From the NCBI RefSeq assembly GCF_947623445.1, contig NC_135242.1:20832001-20896000 (forward strand): 64,000 nt of DNA. Reading direction: 5' to 3'. Under the pieces are notes generated by a model that saw nothing but the letters and a program-made list of their open reading frames with translations, was not told the DNA's origin and did no database searches. How positions within the stretch are numbered: position 1 is the first letter of the stretch; the number at the start of each line of letters is the position of its first letter. The DNA comes from Clavelina lepadiformis (Eukaryota; Chordata; Ascidiacea; Aplousobranchia; Clavelinidae). The position numbers were made by a program, and so were the translations under genes. Positions 12,340-25,387 of the stretch are shown in pieces.

Positions 12340-15300
12340 CTACTGCGCATTGTCCACCGTAAATTTATTAGTAGCTGTGTAACAAATTCGCAATTCTCCG
12401 TTGTTTGTTCCATACACCAGCCCCTGTCCGACACCCGGCATCCACGCTATTGTGTTGATGTTGACGTACCTTTGCGGTGTGTCTGGAGTGACTGAAAAAA
12501 CAAATGGTTTGAAATAGTTATTAAGGAAACTAAACCCAACAGTGATTGGATTGTAACCGCAAAAATATAACTATTCCTAAAATAACACAGAAAATGGTGG
12601 ATAAGGTGAGAATGTGAAGTCATTAGTCAGCGAAAATGGCAAAAAGCTCTTCAAGATAAACAGATACCTGGATGCATTACTTGATTGACCTGGCGTGCGC
12701 TTGTAACGTCACCAACTCTGTCCAACTTTAAAATCTGAGCCATTACGTTTCTGCAGGCAAACACAAAAGATATTAATTAGAGTTACTCGTTATGGAAGTT
12801 TTTAAATTATAACTAAAAATTTAAAAATTGGTCGGACCAGAGCAGAATACTAGCTATTCATTCACTAAGCAGTAGGTTTGATCATATTGTTCATTGGGTT
12901 TAACATTCCGAAGTTTGACCATTTTTCTCTCTATGCATTCTAGTGATCTGCGCATAGACATCTCAAGTACAAGACAAATACTTTACAAGAACTATACCTG
13001 CTTGGCAGATTACTCTCATTCAAGTAGGATAGAAAATATTTCAAACCAACTGCGAGGTAGTTTCCCAGAGGTGATAGACTGAGGCATAAAGCAGGTTGAC
13101 CAAACTGCTTCCTACAAATAAATGATATTAACCTCATGCTATTGCAAGCGGATCTTACAGTTACATAAACATATGAAACATGTAATTAGTATAAGATTTA
13201 ATTTCTCCCACATTGTAAATACATGTTTAAATTCAATTAAATAGGTCTGTAAATTAAGTACATAGCTCAGACTTATTGTATTTTGTAAAGTACAGCACTA
13301 GTCACATCACAGAACTATCAAAATTATGATCTGTGCACTTCGTTAATGTTTTTTGTTTTAATCCAACACTTCTCAATAACATGGCATAATGATACCAAAA
13401 ATTATATATTATTATATATTATGTAAAAATTGTATTAGTTTACCCAAATGGTGTTCATGGTAACTGGACTAAAGCCTTGTTATGTGCATCGCTAAACTAG
13501 CGAGAAAAAGTTACTGCTGCAGCAAACGCGACATTCTGATTTAGAACTTACCTAAAAAGAATTTGGCCAAACGTGCTAGGCTCAAGAGAAATGATACCAA
13601 CTTGTATTTTTTCTGAATAGCTGTCAGCAGACCACATCAAGGCGGCTACTTTAGAGCCATCTCGAGCTATATCAACACTGCAATCATGATGGATCTTGCA
13701 TTGCGGTACAACAACGTTTACATTTGATCTGTAACAAATAAACTTGTAATAAAAACACAGACACTTGGCATAATTAGAGATGCCAACAAGAATCGTGGAA
13801 CTCTAGTAAATAAGTTTCTTTAAAAGTCTATAACGTATATACAAGGCTTGTAGCTGTTATTAAAACGTAATATCACTAAAAATAGAAACCTGCTAATTTC
13901 CGGCATCTTTAACTTTGAGAAATCCCACCATTGAAGTCTGAAAGTTGTTTTGTCACGGACGCCAGCCATTAGGTCAGGAAATGTTGCAGTTGGAATGTTT
14001 CTCATACCTTGTCTGTCCCAGTGCCGTAGACGCCTATACAACAATAAACATGAGGATTTAACAGCAAGCTACATACTTGTACATATATACTGTGCATTTG
14101 AACCGGTTAACTTTCGGCAGTTAGTTAGTTAATCGATTGGTAAGTTTGTTGGTTAGTATTTCATAGCGGGAAGATATGGATAGTTAAAACAAACATTCAG
14201 CAAACAAAATTACTTTATATGTTAGTCGTGCACACCTACCATCGATACCTTGAATATCTACTCCTAAGTCTTCGTTGAGCTGTCCTCAAGTAGACATCGC
14301 TTGGTGGGGGTTCCACATCAGGAACTTCCCTGTTACCTAAACATGAATTGTGTATTTTTTATTTATATGCTTTTATTCGTACTGACAACGGGTTATATAA
14401 TCAAAACTTTTCAATTAACGTAATTACTGTTAGAGTCATTGTGTTTTTGAGTGTTTTCAAAAATTAATGAATCAATATATTTTGTCAATTAATATTACTT
14501 GACGGTGGAAAAAAGAAAGGCCGTTGAAATGATGATAGTGTGGTATCATGTCGCTGACTACTTCTGCTCGGACTATTTCTGCTCGAAGTGGCACTTGTTG
14601 AAGGAGCTGATGGAATAGCGTAAGATGGCACTACCGACGGTGTCATAACCACTTCTGGCTCCTCTATCGGTGCCTCCATTAAACCCACTGGCATCAAGGG
14701 AGGCGAAATGGATGGCGGGGGTGGCACTGGAGGTGGGTTTGGAAGTGGATAACCCAATAGTAAGGGTCTGACTGAAAGGGACCTGACGGGAGCTGAAGAT
14801 GTCGATGGATTAGAAGAACTTGTACTTGGGTTTGAATGATTACCTATATTTATGGAGACTTCTATGTTGGGGTCATTCAGTGCATTATGCAGCCTTGCTT
14901 GAACTCTTGCAGAAAGAAGGGCTGTTATTTCGTTATAATCATCAACGGCCTCATTTTCTTGTTGCGCCAAATTGTCAAACATAGACCGATAAGTGTCTGG
15001 AATCAGTGATGAGTTGTAGCTAGATGGATTCGGAGCTACTCTAGGAGGCGTAGGGGATGCTGTAGAGGCGTTTGCTGCAAGAGATCTTGGATGGTTTTGT
15101 AGCTGTTGGAGTCTCATCTCGAGATGACGCCGTTCTTGCCGCAAAACTTGCAACCGATTGTACTGGTGCTGGATTTCGGCATTCACACTGACACGCGCAT
15201 GTAAGATGCGCTCATGATCTCGAGAATAAGTATGAGCGTGGGAGACGTCACTTAAATGCTGACGTGCAGCTGATCGCCACCGAGCAGTAATATTTTGTAT

Positions 15301-17927
15301 CGACTGAGTATCCTCAGCTGACAGATTCAACGAATCATCATTTCCAGTTCTGCTGTCGCCGCTATTGTTTGTTCTGCTATTCTGACGACCCCTTAAGTTG
15401 TACGAAGCCGTCATAGGTCTGGAACTTGGAGGGCGACCGGCAGTAATGTTAAGAACTGGTGATGAACTGTTTAACCAGTTACGCAACCATTGTCTTCTTG
15501 TACCGGTCTAAAAGTACAGGATGGCACATGATGATTTGTTTTAGGTTATCATCATGATGTCAACTCAAAGATTTAACAATAAAAAAAGATCTACAAGAGC
15601 CACGAAATATTGTATTAAGAGGATAAAATGAAGTAACGATATTTCTTACTCTCGGAACTGATGATGAACCGGCTGTTGCCCAGTCTATTAGAGAAAAAAA
15701 TAAGGTAATATTAATACAATGTAACAATCTGTAAGTGACAATTTAAAATTCAAAGCCTCACAGAGTCAGCTATGGTTCTCACAGATCAAAGTAACCATTC
15801 CAAAGTAACAATAAATGATATTTCAGCAACCTAATAGCCGGTAATAATTGTGATATCAAGGAAAACAAATCTGACAATTAATGCTGTTGTTGGATATGAA
15901 TAGTGATTATAAAAATTTAAATAACTGGAACTGTTGTGCAATTAGACAAACAACAGTAATCTCAATATTATTTAAGTGGGAACAATTCTCACAAAAACTG
16001 ACAACTCAATATATTAATGGATAATATGCATAAACATGTTATATAGCCTGCAGACTGGTTGTTTTTTACAAATTTTAAATTACACGTAGCCTAGCCAATA
16101 TTTAATTATCACTTATCACTTCACAAAGCAGTAAAAGACCAATATCATATGAAAAGACATCTCATAGTTGAAAAAGTTAACCTACAGTTTTTGACCAAAA
16201 TTTAACAAAAACTTAAAATTTCAACAAAAAATGCTTAGACCTGAATCCTCCTGATCATCTTCATCACCAGACGCTTGCTCTTCTTCAACGTTTGCAACTC
16301 CTGTCAGAATGTGACTTCCAAACGAATCAAAACGAACCAGCTGAACCTAACAAAAAACAACCTTTTTAATATAACCTAGATGTATATACAGTAGACTCCG
16401 CTTTATTATGACCACCTTTGGACCAGATCATTTTGGTCATAATATCCAAATGGTCATAGTAACCAAAATTAGTACAGTACTGTTTAACTGCGCCAGGAAA
16501 ATGACAAAATATGTCAAATTCATCATTTATTTCATCAACTTTAAGCAGTAATATTAAATGAATGCCAGTATGTGAATTGGGAATACAAGTGGCATACAAG
16601 GGGTATAATTGTCACTGTCGAGTTGCAGAATTCATACGAAAAACAGATAACAAATAAGGAAAAAGTGGTCATAATATATATACAAAGCCTGGTAATACAA
16701 AATGGAGAGTCTTATATGGCAAAAGTCGGGACCACAACAAAATGGTCATATAAAGTGGGTGGTCATATTAAGCTAATTCTACTACATTAGCTACACATCT
16801 ATTAGCTACAAATCTATTATCTTATTGTCTTGTGAAGGATCTATTCTAGGTAGCCCCTATTTCACCGCAAAAAAATGTGAGTTCAAAGCTTTTTTTCACA
16901 GTTTCTTATTAACCTTAGAACTTAAAAATGTTATAATATAGTCACCTGAAGCTACCTTCTAAGCAAAGTCTAACTTCAATTAAACCTAAATAACTAGACT
17001 TAAATAACTATTAGGTTTAGGGTTAATTCTAAACCTAATAACCCTAAATAATCAACTTTTTGCATATCCATTCTCCTTACCTGACCACCTATATTTAACA
17101 ACAGGCTATGATACCTACATACGGTGAAATACTCACTCTCTTTATTCGAATAATACCAGTTATCAAACGTTAAATACTCAATACACATACATACAAAATT
17201 GTTATACACTAGTTTTATATAAAAAAAAATCAGTAAGTTATCAGCTGCAAATTCTTTACCCGCTCATTCGACGAACTGGTTTTGACAGATACGAATGGTT
17301 TTGCCAAACTCCAATCCCAAAAATAAATTTCATTTGCACAAGCAATTAGCAGCACATGATCTACTGGGTGAAATGATAAAGAATTTATTTTCTCTGGGTC
17401 CGACATACCACACGTCCATGACTCGCTACCACCGCCTCTTAGGTCCCACACTCTGACCTAAATATCACAGGTAAGTGAAAAACTTTCTGACAAACAGATC
17501 CAGTCACAATGTAATAAGTGAATCGTTCTGCAACACAATATCTTGAATTTACCTCTCCATTTAGGCAGCCCGTCGCAAGAATGTCACTTGAGTTTGGATG
17601 GAAAGAGATACACCACGGGGATCGCTCATGTCCAACTAAGGTCTTGACCAATTTCTTAGTTCGGATGTTTGTAACATGGACATTATGATCACCATGGCAA
17701 CTAGCAACTAAATCTTGATCGGGGCTAAATGCTGTCATAAATGTGGTCCTAGTCCGAAGTGGCAAATTTGCTTTTTGATTGTCTGAACATCCAATAGCAG
17801 CACTCATCTCAGCAAACACGTGGAGAGGATCATTTCCCGTATTCGAAGCTGGAAGTCCAGTTGATCTTCTTCTTAAAGCGAGACATATATTGCTGGTTTT
17901 AGTTTTTCGGTTACGTACCGAAGACAT
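12340..17927 (-). CDS. AMBRA1: AMBRA1 (autophagy and cyclin D regulator), complete but short
   Basis: WD40 protein acting as a CRL4-DDB1 substrate receptor and as a partner of Beclin 1 in autophagy. Exons (minus): 17927-17553, 17457-17260, 16346-16241, 15684-15650, 15507-14499, 14336-14240, 14033-13890, 13728-13552, 13111-12998, 12750-12668, 12491-12340. They total 2490 nt, 829 aa, with every phase consistent. The N-terminal part has [53 protein letters not shown] and [15 protein letters not shown], typical of AMBRA1. The large 14499-15507 exon is low complexity, with a short coiled-coil-like stretch (about 15130-15180) and a proline-rich segment (about 14690-14760). The C-terminal conserved block starts at [17 protein letters not shown] and ends with [12 protein letters not shown] and [17 protein letters not shown], then stops at 12340-12342. 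Human AMBRA1 is 1298 aa and continues well beyond this block. Confidence 0.93.
16389..16785. mobile_element. MITE with pogo/Tc1-like terminal inverted repeats in AMBRA1 intron
   Basis: The left end reads CAGTAGACTCCGCTTTATTA then TGACCACC. The right end, reverse complemented, reads TAGTAGAATTAGCTTAATAT then GACCACC, so the termini are imperfect inverted copies. The left end is preceded by TA, as for the Tc1/mariner/pogo superfamily. GGTCATA recurs several times in the interior. No transposase is encoded. The right boundary is uncertain by a few bases. The element sits in the second coding intron of AMBRA1. Confidence 0.55.
16940..17130 (+). repeat. Dispersed repeat, copy 1 (TTAGG-rich)
   Basis: Shares blocks with 41880-42165, in the same order and spacing: GTCTAACTTCAATTAAACCTA, TCAACTTTTTGCATATCCAT and TATATTTAACAACAGG. 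It is rich in CCTAA/TTAGG words. A third, inverted copy lies at 44935-45110. No coding capacity was seen, and the repeat class is unknown. Confidence 0.55.
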
Positions 17928-19353
17928 TTCCGAAAAATTTGTTTCTCTATCTACAGTATATGCTTACATTTACTGTGTGTTAGCTAGCCAATTACTTTGC
18001 AAACACATCTATGCAACAAATAACACTGCAGTTTTCTACAAAAAGTTATGAACAACACAATAAATTAAAACTGAGGAACTATTGTCAGTCTTGGCAGACT
18101 AGAGTAATTTTTTTGCTGAACCAAACATCCTACATCCATCAAATCAGAAGGTTTTCTTGGGCCCTAGGCCTATAATACTTAAGCAAGTAAGGCACAACGT
18201 CAAAGTTAAACAGCATAACATAAAATTACATATATGATCAATCATTTTATTTTTTGTCAAAATCGCGGCAGGGACGATAAAATCAAGCCAGTTGTTATTA
18301 TCATGCACTATAATGAACGGGAAAAGTGAAAAAGCCAAAATGGTTTAAAACGTGACCAAAAATAATTAAGATAATAATTGCTGGTAGCAACTAGCACGGT
18401 CACTAAACCTACAATTAGTAACGGTAAATTCACAAAACATAGATTGTTGAAAAAGGTGGTGTGATTAAGTAGCAGATTATTGAAAATTGCTTCAATGCTG
18501 CACATCAGTGGTTCATCTAACTCTGGTATAGGAGAAAGTAAAAATAAAACTAAATCCTCTTCTTTGTCTTTTCCGTTATATACTGGGTTACTTCTGTATT
18601 TTAACTCACATATTGCCGAGACAACAACCTACGGTATAGCCTACGGTAACTGTAGTAGCCTACTAAAAGGCAATACAACTACCTTGAGCTATTTCATCAC
18701 ATTCCTAAATATACACTTGTACGATGTAAACTTGCAGAAATACCGGTAAAACTTACCCAACAACCACACAATTCCAAAATTAAATCCCTCAAATCATTGA
18801 ATTATATTTATCACAAACCATTCCCTGTTGGTGGCTTGGTAGATAAGTATGACGTAATGAAACAGCTGACTGCAAAAAATGTTACTCGTGGTGACGTAAT
18901 AGGAAACAGTTTGTCATGCTTATTTGGAGCATATTGGGAATAAAATTTCTTAAAATGTTTCAAAATAATTCTAAACACTTCTTCTTCAGCGCATCCATGA
19001 AACCGTTTATGCTCTACCTGGTAAACAAAAGCGTAAAAATATTTGTTCCTTTAATGTAACAAAACAAGTGTCAAAATGTAATTTGGGTAAACGAAAAAAG
19101 CAGGAAATTATATTATTATCACAATCGAGGCCTAAAGTAAACCGGCATGAGCATATAGGAAGAAAAGTGTCGCATGGTGTAAACAGATATTAACATCGAT
19201 CACTTCAAATCATTACGTCCTCATTCCGTAGCTAGGAAATTAGTTTATTTCTCATAATTATTGCGTTTGTTACGTCATATTGCCGGTGGTTACTTGGCTG
19301 TGAAATGCATTTGGGCAGTTTTTGCTCATTCCTGGGCCCAAGGTGTCGGAATC
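17928..19353. promoter_or_regulatory. Shared upstream region of AMBRA1 and FBXO24
   Basis: AMBRA1 starts leftward at 17927 and FBXO24 rightward at 19354, so this 1.4 kb stretch holds both promoters and 5' UTRs. It contains short ORFs with no recognisable product. I saw no repeat with defined ends and no canonical TATA box that I would defend. Confidence 0.5.
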
Positions 19354-22300
19354 ATGAGTCAAAATAAAATGGTTGAAGAGGAAAAGGTAAGCGCACAGGC
19401 ACAATGAATGAAATCTTACATCAGGCCTTATCTACGCTGATACGCTTTCTGCTGTGTTCAGTTTTTTTAGCCAGTGTAGCTCGAGTAGTTTACAATGCGA
19501 ATAATTTTTTCGGAGGTCTATGTGTTTACTGTATCTGAATTATATAAACCACTAGTCAGTAGCCAACAAAATAAAGTGAATTAAAGAGCACATTATATAA
19601 AGCGTTAATTTCAATTTTAGCCTTTCGAGCTTCCGAAACTCAATCATCGAAAAAGGAAATGGAAGCCTCTTACAAATGAAATCCAGGTAAGCGGTTTAAG
19701 TGCTATTATTTAAATATGCAATCACGATATAAGCGCCTATGCTTTGATCGCTTTGATGTTTGTCTTGCAACACCGCAATAATTCGATACCAGTTTTTTGC
19801 AATGTTTATCTGACAAAAATATGTATTTGTGTTTTTAGGCATATAGTTCCACTCAGTCACCTTCAAGTTCTGGTTTGAACGTAGGAAGCAAACTGCTTAA
19901 ACTTGGCGCAAAAGAGTATTCACTGCGTCCTTTTAGGTCCAACGAGACTGTGCCATCGATTTCTATAACAAGTCTTCCAAACGAAGTGGTAAAAGGAACT
20001 ACAGTACAGTAATTTCTCTTGGTCACGTTGTTATATCACGAGCAAAATGACATCATCACCGGAATAAGTTCGAAATGGCCTGAATAATTCCATCAAAGCA
20101 AAAAGTGCTCATATTCTTCCATGCTAATTCTTTACTAAACTAAATACGGTCTTGGTATTATTTCGCTCTTGATCGTCTCATTGGTAGTATTTTTGTTTTT
20201 CATCCATTGTTAGTCGTATTCCTTTGATGAATTAATATGTTTAGTTTAGCGGTATGTTTTACTAACCAACCCAACTAACCCTGTAATAAAGTTATATAAC
20301 CGAACAACTCACCAATAAAATTGCTGTCCATTTATCGCGGTTTAAAGGGCGTCGAAAAGCCAGATTTAGAGACCGTGCATAAATCACAATGTACTTGGCT
20401 TGGCATATACGTAATAAAAACTTGCCTAGAAGTAATTTTTTATTACAGCTCAGTCACATTATTCTACATCTAAACGCAAAGGACATTGGGCGCCTAGCAG
20501 CCACGTGCAGTCGTTTCAATGCTGTCATTTCTCAATCCCATATTTGGCGGTCTTTGTGCAAGAATCATTTCCCGATGTGGATTGGTATGCTAAGGGCAAG
20601 AGCGCCTGCAAGCCAGTCATCGGCCGAAAATTGGAAAAGACAGTACAGTATTAATCGTACGTATTACTATATCATGTCTTTTTGTCCAAAATGTATGAAT
20701 TTGCAAGGTAAAACAAACTCTACCAAACAACAGACACTAAAGGCATATTTTATCAACTTCTTGGTGGCGCAAGTTCAAAACGAAAAACTCCCAATCCAGC
20801 TCTTAACATGTCATCGGCGTTTGGCTTCAAGAAGCTTTGCTGTAGCAGGGATCATGTGTTCGCGCTTGACCTTGCAAATTGCCTGCACGTGTACCGGTGA
20901 GAGATTTTGAAAACCATTACATCCGTAACAGTATAGTCCTATATATCATTCTTCAAATAGATTTAAAAAACTAATGGAAAAGATTTTACGATGTGAATTT
21001 ATTACTGCTAGTTTTTTCTCCATGCTGATTAGTTATTCTATTTTACTTGGGTATAGGTGGGAGAGGGAAGTCATTACAAACGAATACGTTTACAGAAGAG
21101 TTGACTGGCATAGAGAATTTGCAAAACACGTTATTGACGTGAGCAGTGTTTCAACTTACTTTCTTTACTTAAGTTATACATTTTTAACTAATGCATTTAC
21201 ACGAAACGCAGCACCCCAGCCTCAGTTTTGAATATTCTTTCAGGTGACGTCTGATCCGCGTTACGACAACAACCATAGACGTTACGTCTACGTATTGACG
21301 CAAAGCGAAGCGATGCGCAGTAGACGTCACCTGCCAAATACACGAAGCACCACCACCGCGAGCTCTGGGTACGAGCTAGAAGTAGCCTAGAAGTGCTACG
21401 TTTTTATTTTGTTACAAAAATATTTTTCTACAGCTGGGATATTGATGGCAACCCGATCGCTGGAGATAAAATTGATGTTTTTGACGAGCGGTCTTGCAGA
21501 CGCGTGTTTAACATGACCTTTGATCCTGAAATGCGGTTTGTTTCTATGAAACTTACCACGATAACCCCCCACCAAAAAACACTCTTCATTTTGACTGATG
21601 CAGGAAAGGCAAGTGGAATCATTTTTGGTTAGATTCGCGTTTACCTGCCATCTAGCGGTTTACCGTAAAAGCACTTTTCATTGCACTTTGTATAATCAAC
21701 AATCTTCTTTTGCTATAGGTATATTCCTTGCATTTATTCGAATCGTCTCTTCTCAATCTTGGATCTGAAGGAATGCAAGTTACATTGAAATCGGCGAGCA
21801 AAACTCTCGGTGAAAAAGTAAAGAAAATAGAAACCAGCGTTGGAGTCGTTGGTTTTCTGACAGGTCCATTGTTGCTCTTGCCTTGGTTGAATGCTGGAAA
21901 CATATTTTCTTATGCTGTCGCTATTAGTAGACGTTGAAATTGTTTGAATTAAAACACATTGCAGATACTGGTAAGCTTCATATCGTTCTTCAAAGGAAAT
22001 CTGAAATTGCCGACATTTTTGGTAGAGATGCAACTGTCAAACTTCTAGTGCCTCATCCGCTTCCGCATGTAGCAAAAGTAAGTTAATATTCCAGAAATAG
22101 GCAATACAAACATGACCAAGAATACACCGATATAAGCACGATGCTGCCATTTGTAACTACGGATTTTCTATTTCAGATTGTTCACTGTTCAATAGGGGAC
22201 CGTCACCTAGGGTTCATCGATGAGTACAACAGAGCTTTCATGGTGGGAAATAATAGATACGGGCAACTTGGAACTGGAGATAGAATGGATCGATCAAGTC

Positions 22301-23546
22301 CGGTGCAAGTTCTCTTCAACAACCGCATAAGATTACTTTATTGCAGGTTGCACCCTCTAGTGATACGTTTAAATGCAGTTAAGAATATGCAATTATTAAA
22401 ACTTGTAGTATTTATCTTCCACAATTATACCACAAGTTGGCTGCAACGTCTCTAAATTGTTTTTGTGTAACTGACAGCCTAAACCACACGTTGGCTGTGA
22501 TCGAGGTAGGAAATCAATGCTTTATAATGGGAACCGGATGCGGAAGTAACGGCCGATTGCCCGGATGTCCACGTGGAAGTGTAACTTTTGTGAAATTAGA
22601 CGTAAAGGTATGCTAAGATATTTATACGTTCTTCCAAATTATATGATTTGTCCGACCACTGCACTTTCGGTTTGTTATTAAAAAGTAACTAAGTTATATG
22701 ATAATTGATAACTGTATTATAACCAAGTCCAGTCAAAAGATGTTAACTCTAAAAACGAATAAGTTAAGCGTTTGTAGTTTAAATCTTTATAAATTTCTTA
22801 TATTGTACATATGAATTTTTAGGTTCCCTGGAGCACAAAACAAATTGATGCACACAAGGAATGCTTATTTCTTCTCTCCTGCTACGATATAAAAGATCAA
22901 GTCGAATTTAAAATGCCTCCACCTTCCAATTTCCTGGTTGAATCCTTTGCTCTTAAATCACAAAAGGTAAATGCTGTTTTGATGCCAGTTTGTTTCTATA
23001 TGTACTCAAGCAGCAAAATAGCTTGTTATTATCGGTGTTGTTATATAATAGCTTGTCGGTCCTAGCTCCATGCGTGGATACGAAACTTTAAAGTATTGGC
23101 TCCGTTGGTCGGCGGAAAGTTCATTTACAGCCAGTTTTTGAATTACTTACTTGTAATGCTCATTAAGAAAAGTTCAGTGAAAGCCACAGTTTTAGCGAGC
23201 GGAAAAAATTTTTATGGTCAATTTTTGGGTATAGGAATTGCTTATCGAAATGAAAAGGACAGGCGGTTGGGTGGATAGAATGAGATTGTTAGAAGCAATG
23301 CTGGAAAAAGCCAGCTGTAGACAGCCAGTTTGCTTTCCCTTAAAAACTTCAGATCAGCAAAGTTCAAAAACTTCAACAAGCAGCGGTAGCGTCAAAAAAG
23401 AATGCTTTTCATCTCCTTTAGAAAACAGCCACCTTCCGGAAGACATGATTATTTTGAAAGAGGCAGTCGATCACTTGCGACGCACAGCGGAAAGCGACGA
23501 ATTAGATAAGCATATTTTATACAATATGCAAGAAAATCAGGAGTAA
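19354..23546 (+). CDS. FBXO24: F-box only protein 24 (F-box plus RCC1-like)
   Basis: Predicted SCF ubiquitin-ligase substrate adaptor. Exons: 19354-19386, 19621-19686, 19839-19988, 20449-20656, 20734-20896, 21057-21138, 21244-21368, 21434-21608, 21719-21863, 21965-22077, 22177-22346, 22478-22607, 22823-22966, then tentatively 23052-23107 and 23258-23546. They total 2049 nt, 682 aa (human 580). The F-box spans roughly residues 74-118: TSLPNEV, then LSHIILHLNAKDIGRLAATC and SHIWRSLCKNHF. Later blocks follow human FBXO24 in order: HTKGIFYQLLGG, SRDHVFALDL, DPRYDNNHRRYVYVL, RRVFNMTFDPEM, LFILTDAGK. The RCC1-like signatures GNNRYGQLGTGDRMDR and GTGCGSNGRLPG are near the C-terminus. The 21609-21718 intron starts with GC, not GT. 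An alternative acceptor for the last exon lies at 23235. In mammals the gene is expressed mainly in testis and acts in sperm formation; nothing in the sequence shows its role here. Confidence 0.88.
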
Positions 23547-23549
23547 ATT

Positions 23550-23555
23550 AATAAA
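23550..23555 (+). terminator. Poly(A) signal of FBXO24
   Basis: AATAAA four bases after the stop codon at 23544-23546. This is very close, so the 3' UTR would be only tens of bases long. No competing AATAAA was noticed just downstream. Confidence 0.55.
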
Positions 23556-25387
23556 AGTTGTTTCGATATTTACGATACGTTTTTTCTTTTGTAAACTGGG
23601 TCAAATCGCTGTCGTTTGTAGTTAACCACGGACACTTCAAACTGAGAGATAGAGCGTATAACGACACATCCTTTTAACATAACACATACTGTTTCTAGTG
23701 AATCAGTTCTTGTACAACCCCTTTCCTGCCAACGCATAGTCTTGAGAAATTGCGCAACACAATGGCGGTTCGTTTCTTTGTGACGTCAGGTCTCATAAGA
23801 TTACGTTGTTCTTTCGTCATCTTCTGTCGAGGCGTTGAACAGACTTAGGGGAATGAGGTTAAGGACAAGGACATATGTGATATATACGCTTCAATCCTCT
23901 TATTGATTGATTGCGACGGTTTTATCCATTAGCACCGTATTATAAGTCAAGACGTAGTTGTTGAAAATTTAAAGATAGGAATATAGTGGATGAAAAAATA
24001 AAGAAGGTCCGCAACAGTATATGAGGGTGCATGGTAAGCGGACAAAAAACACTTACTAGTAGGCTATGTGATTGCCAGAGACAGTTTTTTAATCATAAAA
24101 TATTCTATGATGTGTGTGGTAGTAAGATTATGTTACAGAATGCATAAATCATGAAAGGGTAGTCGGTAGCCTGCTTAGATCTCACTTCTACAGGAACTCA
24201 CCGCGCAGTATATTAATTAAGCAGGCTAATTTATTTTTTGGTGTTTGAATTATAGAACATTTTTTCTTACACAAAATGCCCGATTTTTAGTTTAACTATA
24301 AGCTACTGTGGTTTAAAACCCATTGGTATACAGCTAATTTCCAAAATAACTTCGAATAGCAGCTTCCAGTTGTAGTATGCTGTAGCATCCAGGACTTATT
24401 GTTTTAACTTTGGTTGCAATTGTTGCAGTAAAGATTCTCCACAGAGTTACTTAACTTTTTGAAGTTTAAAGCTAATTGTAAAATATTGAAAAAACTTTGA
24501 AATATTTGAAACCAACACAACAGAAAGCGTTTCATGTACAGGATGCGTTTCTAACAAAAATGAGTGTAGCAGTCCATTTACAGCTTTTTTAATTCTATTT
24601 ACACTTCTTACAGGTGTAAACGGAAATGAGTTATATAATTGCTATCTATATTATTTCCGCTTCACACGCTAGGCTCAACTTAAAGAAAAATTCACTGCGA
24701 CTTCTTCATATTACGCAATATCTGACCTTACATAATAATGTGGTATGACGAAATGTCGATATTATGGTTACGTAACAACAGAATTGTGTTTTCTTTACGT
24801 AAAGGTCAAAGTATTTCTCACTTGCTATCAAATACTGAGTGATATTTCTCTGCGATATTTACTTTCGAGGTAAATAATTTTTTTTCTTAATTTTTCGTTT
24901 GGGCGCAATTAATAATCTCACCAACAACACTTTTGTAGCGAGCTTCGTAATGTAGAAATATTACATAACTCTTTTAGAAATATGCACTTTCAAGAAATAC
25001 ATTTAAAAGGGCGCGTATCACCATATTAATTAATTAAAATGTGCGACTGGTTTGCATTTCACAAGGTAATTAATGTTGTCATTTTTGCGTCACAATTCTT
25101 TTTAATTAAATCATGAATAAGGTAGTTGTTACGTACTACAATTATGTGCAACATGTTAAAATCTTGAAATTCAAACTTGAATAGTGTAACGGTGTGAGCT
25201 GTACAGAAACGTTTAGTCAGGCACCTTAGAGCAGCCTGCTAAAGTAGATTTAAAGTAATATGCGTGTACTAGAAATCAACCTTGATTTTTCTTTTAGAAA
25301 CAGCCTCGTAACTTGTTGCGAGTTAATTTTAGGTCTTGTAAACTTCTAAGTAGGTATCAGCAAGCAAAATTTAAAAAAAATACCAAC
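23556..25387. other. Intergenic: FBXO24 to first NDUFA4-like gene
   Basis: No supportable gene was found. It contains one perfect CRE octamer TGACGTCA at 23781-23788. A pyrimidine tract plus AG acceptor ends at 25297, about 90 bp before the next start codon. That could be either a 5' UTR intron border or a spliced-leader acceptor. Confidence 0.45.

Noticed and set aside
18480..18749. 89-codon ORF in the AMBRA1-FBXO24 intergenic region
   Set aside because: No domain, no similarity to neighbours, and located in the shared upstream region.
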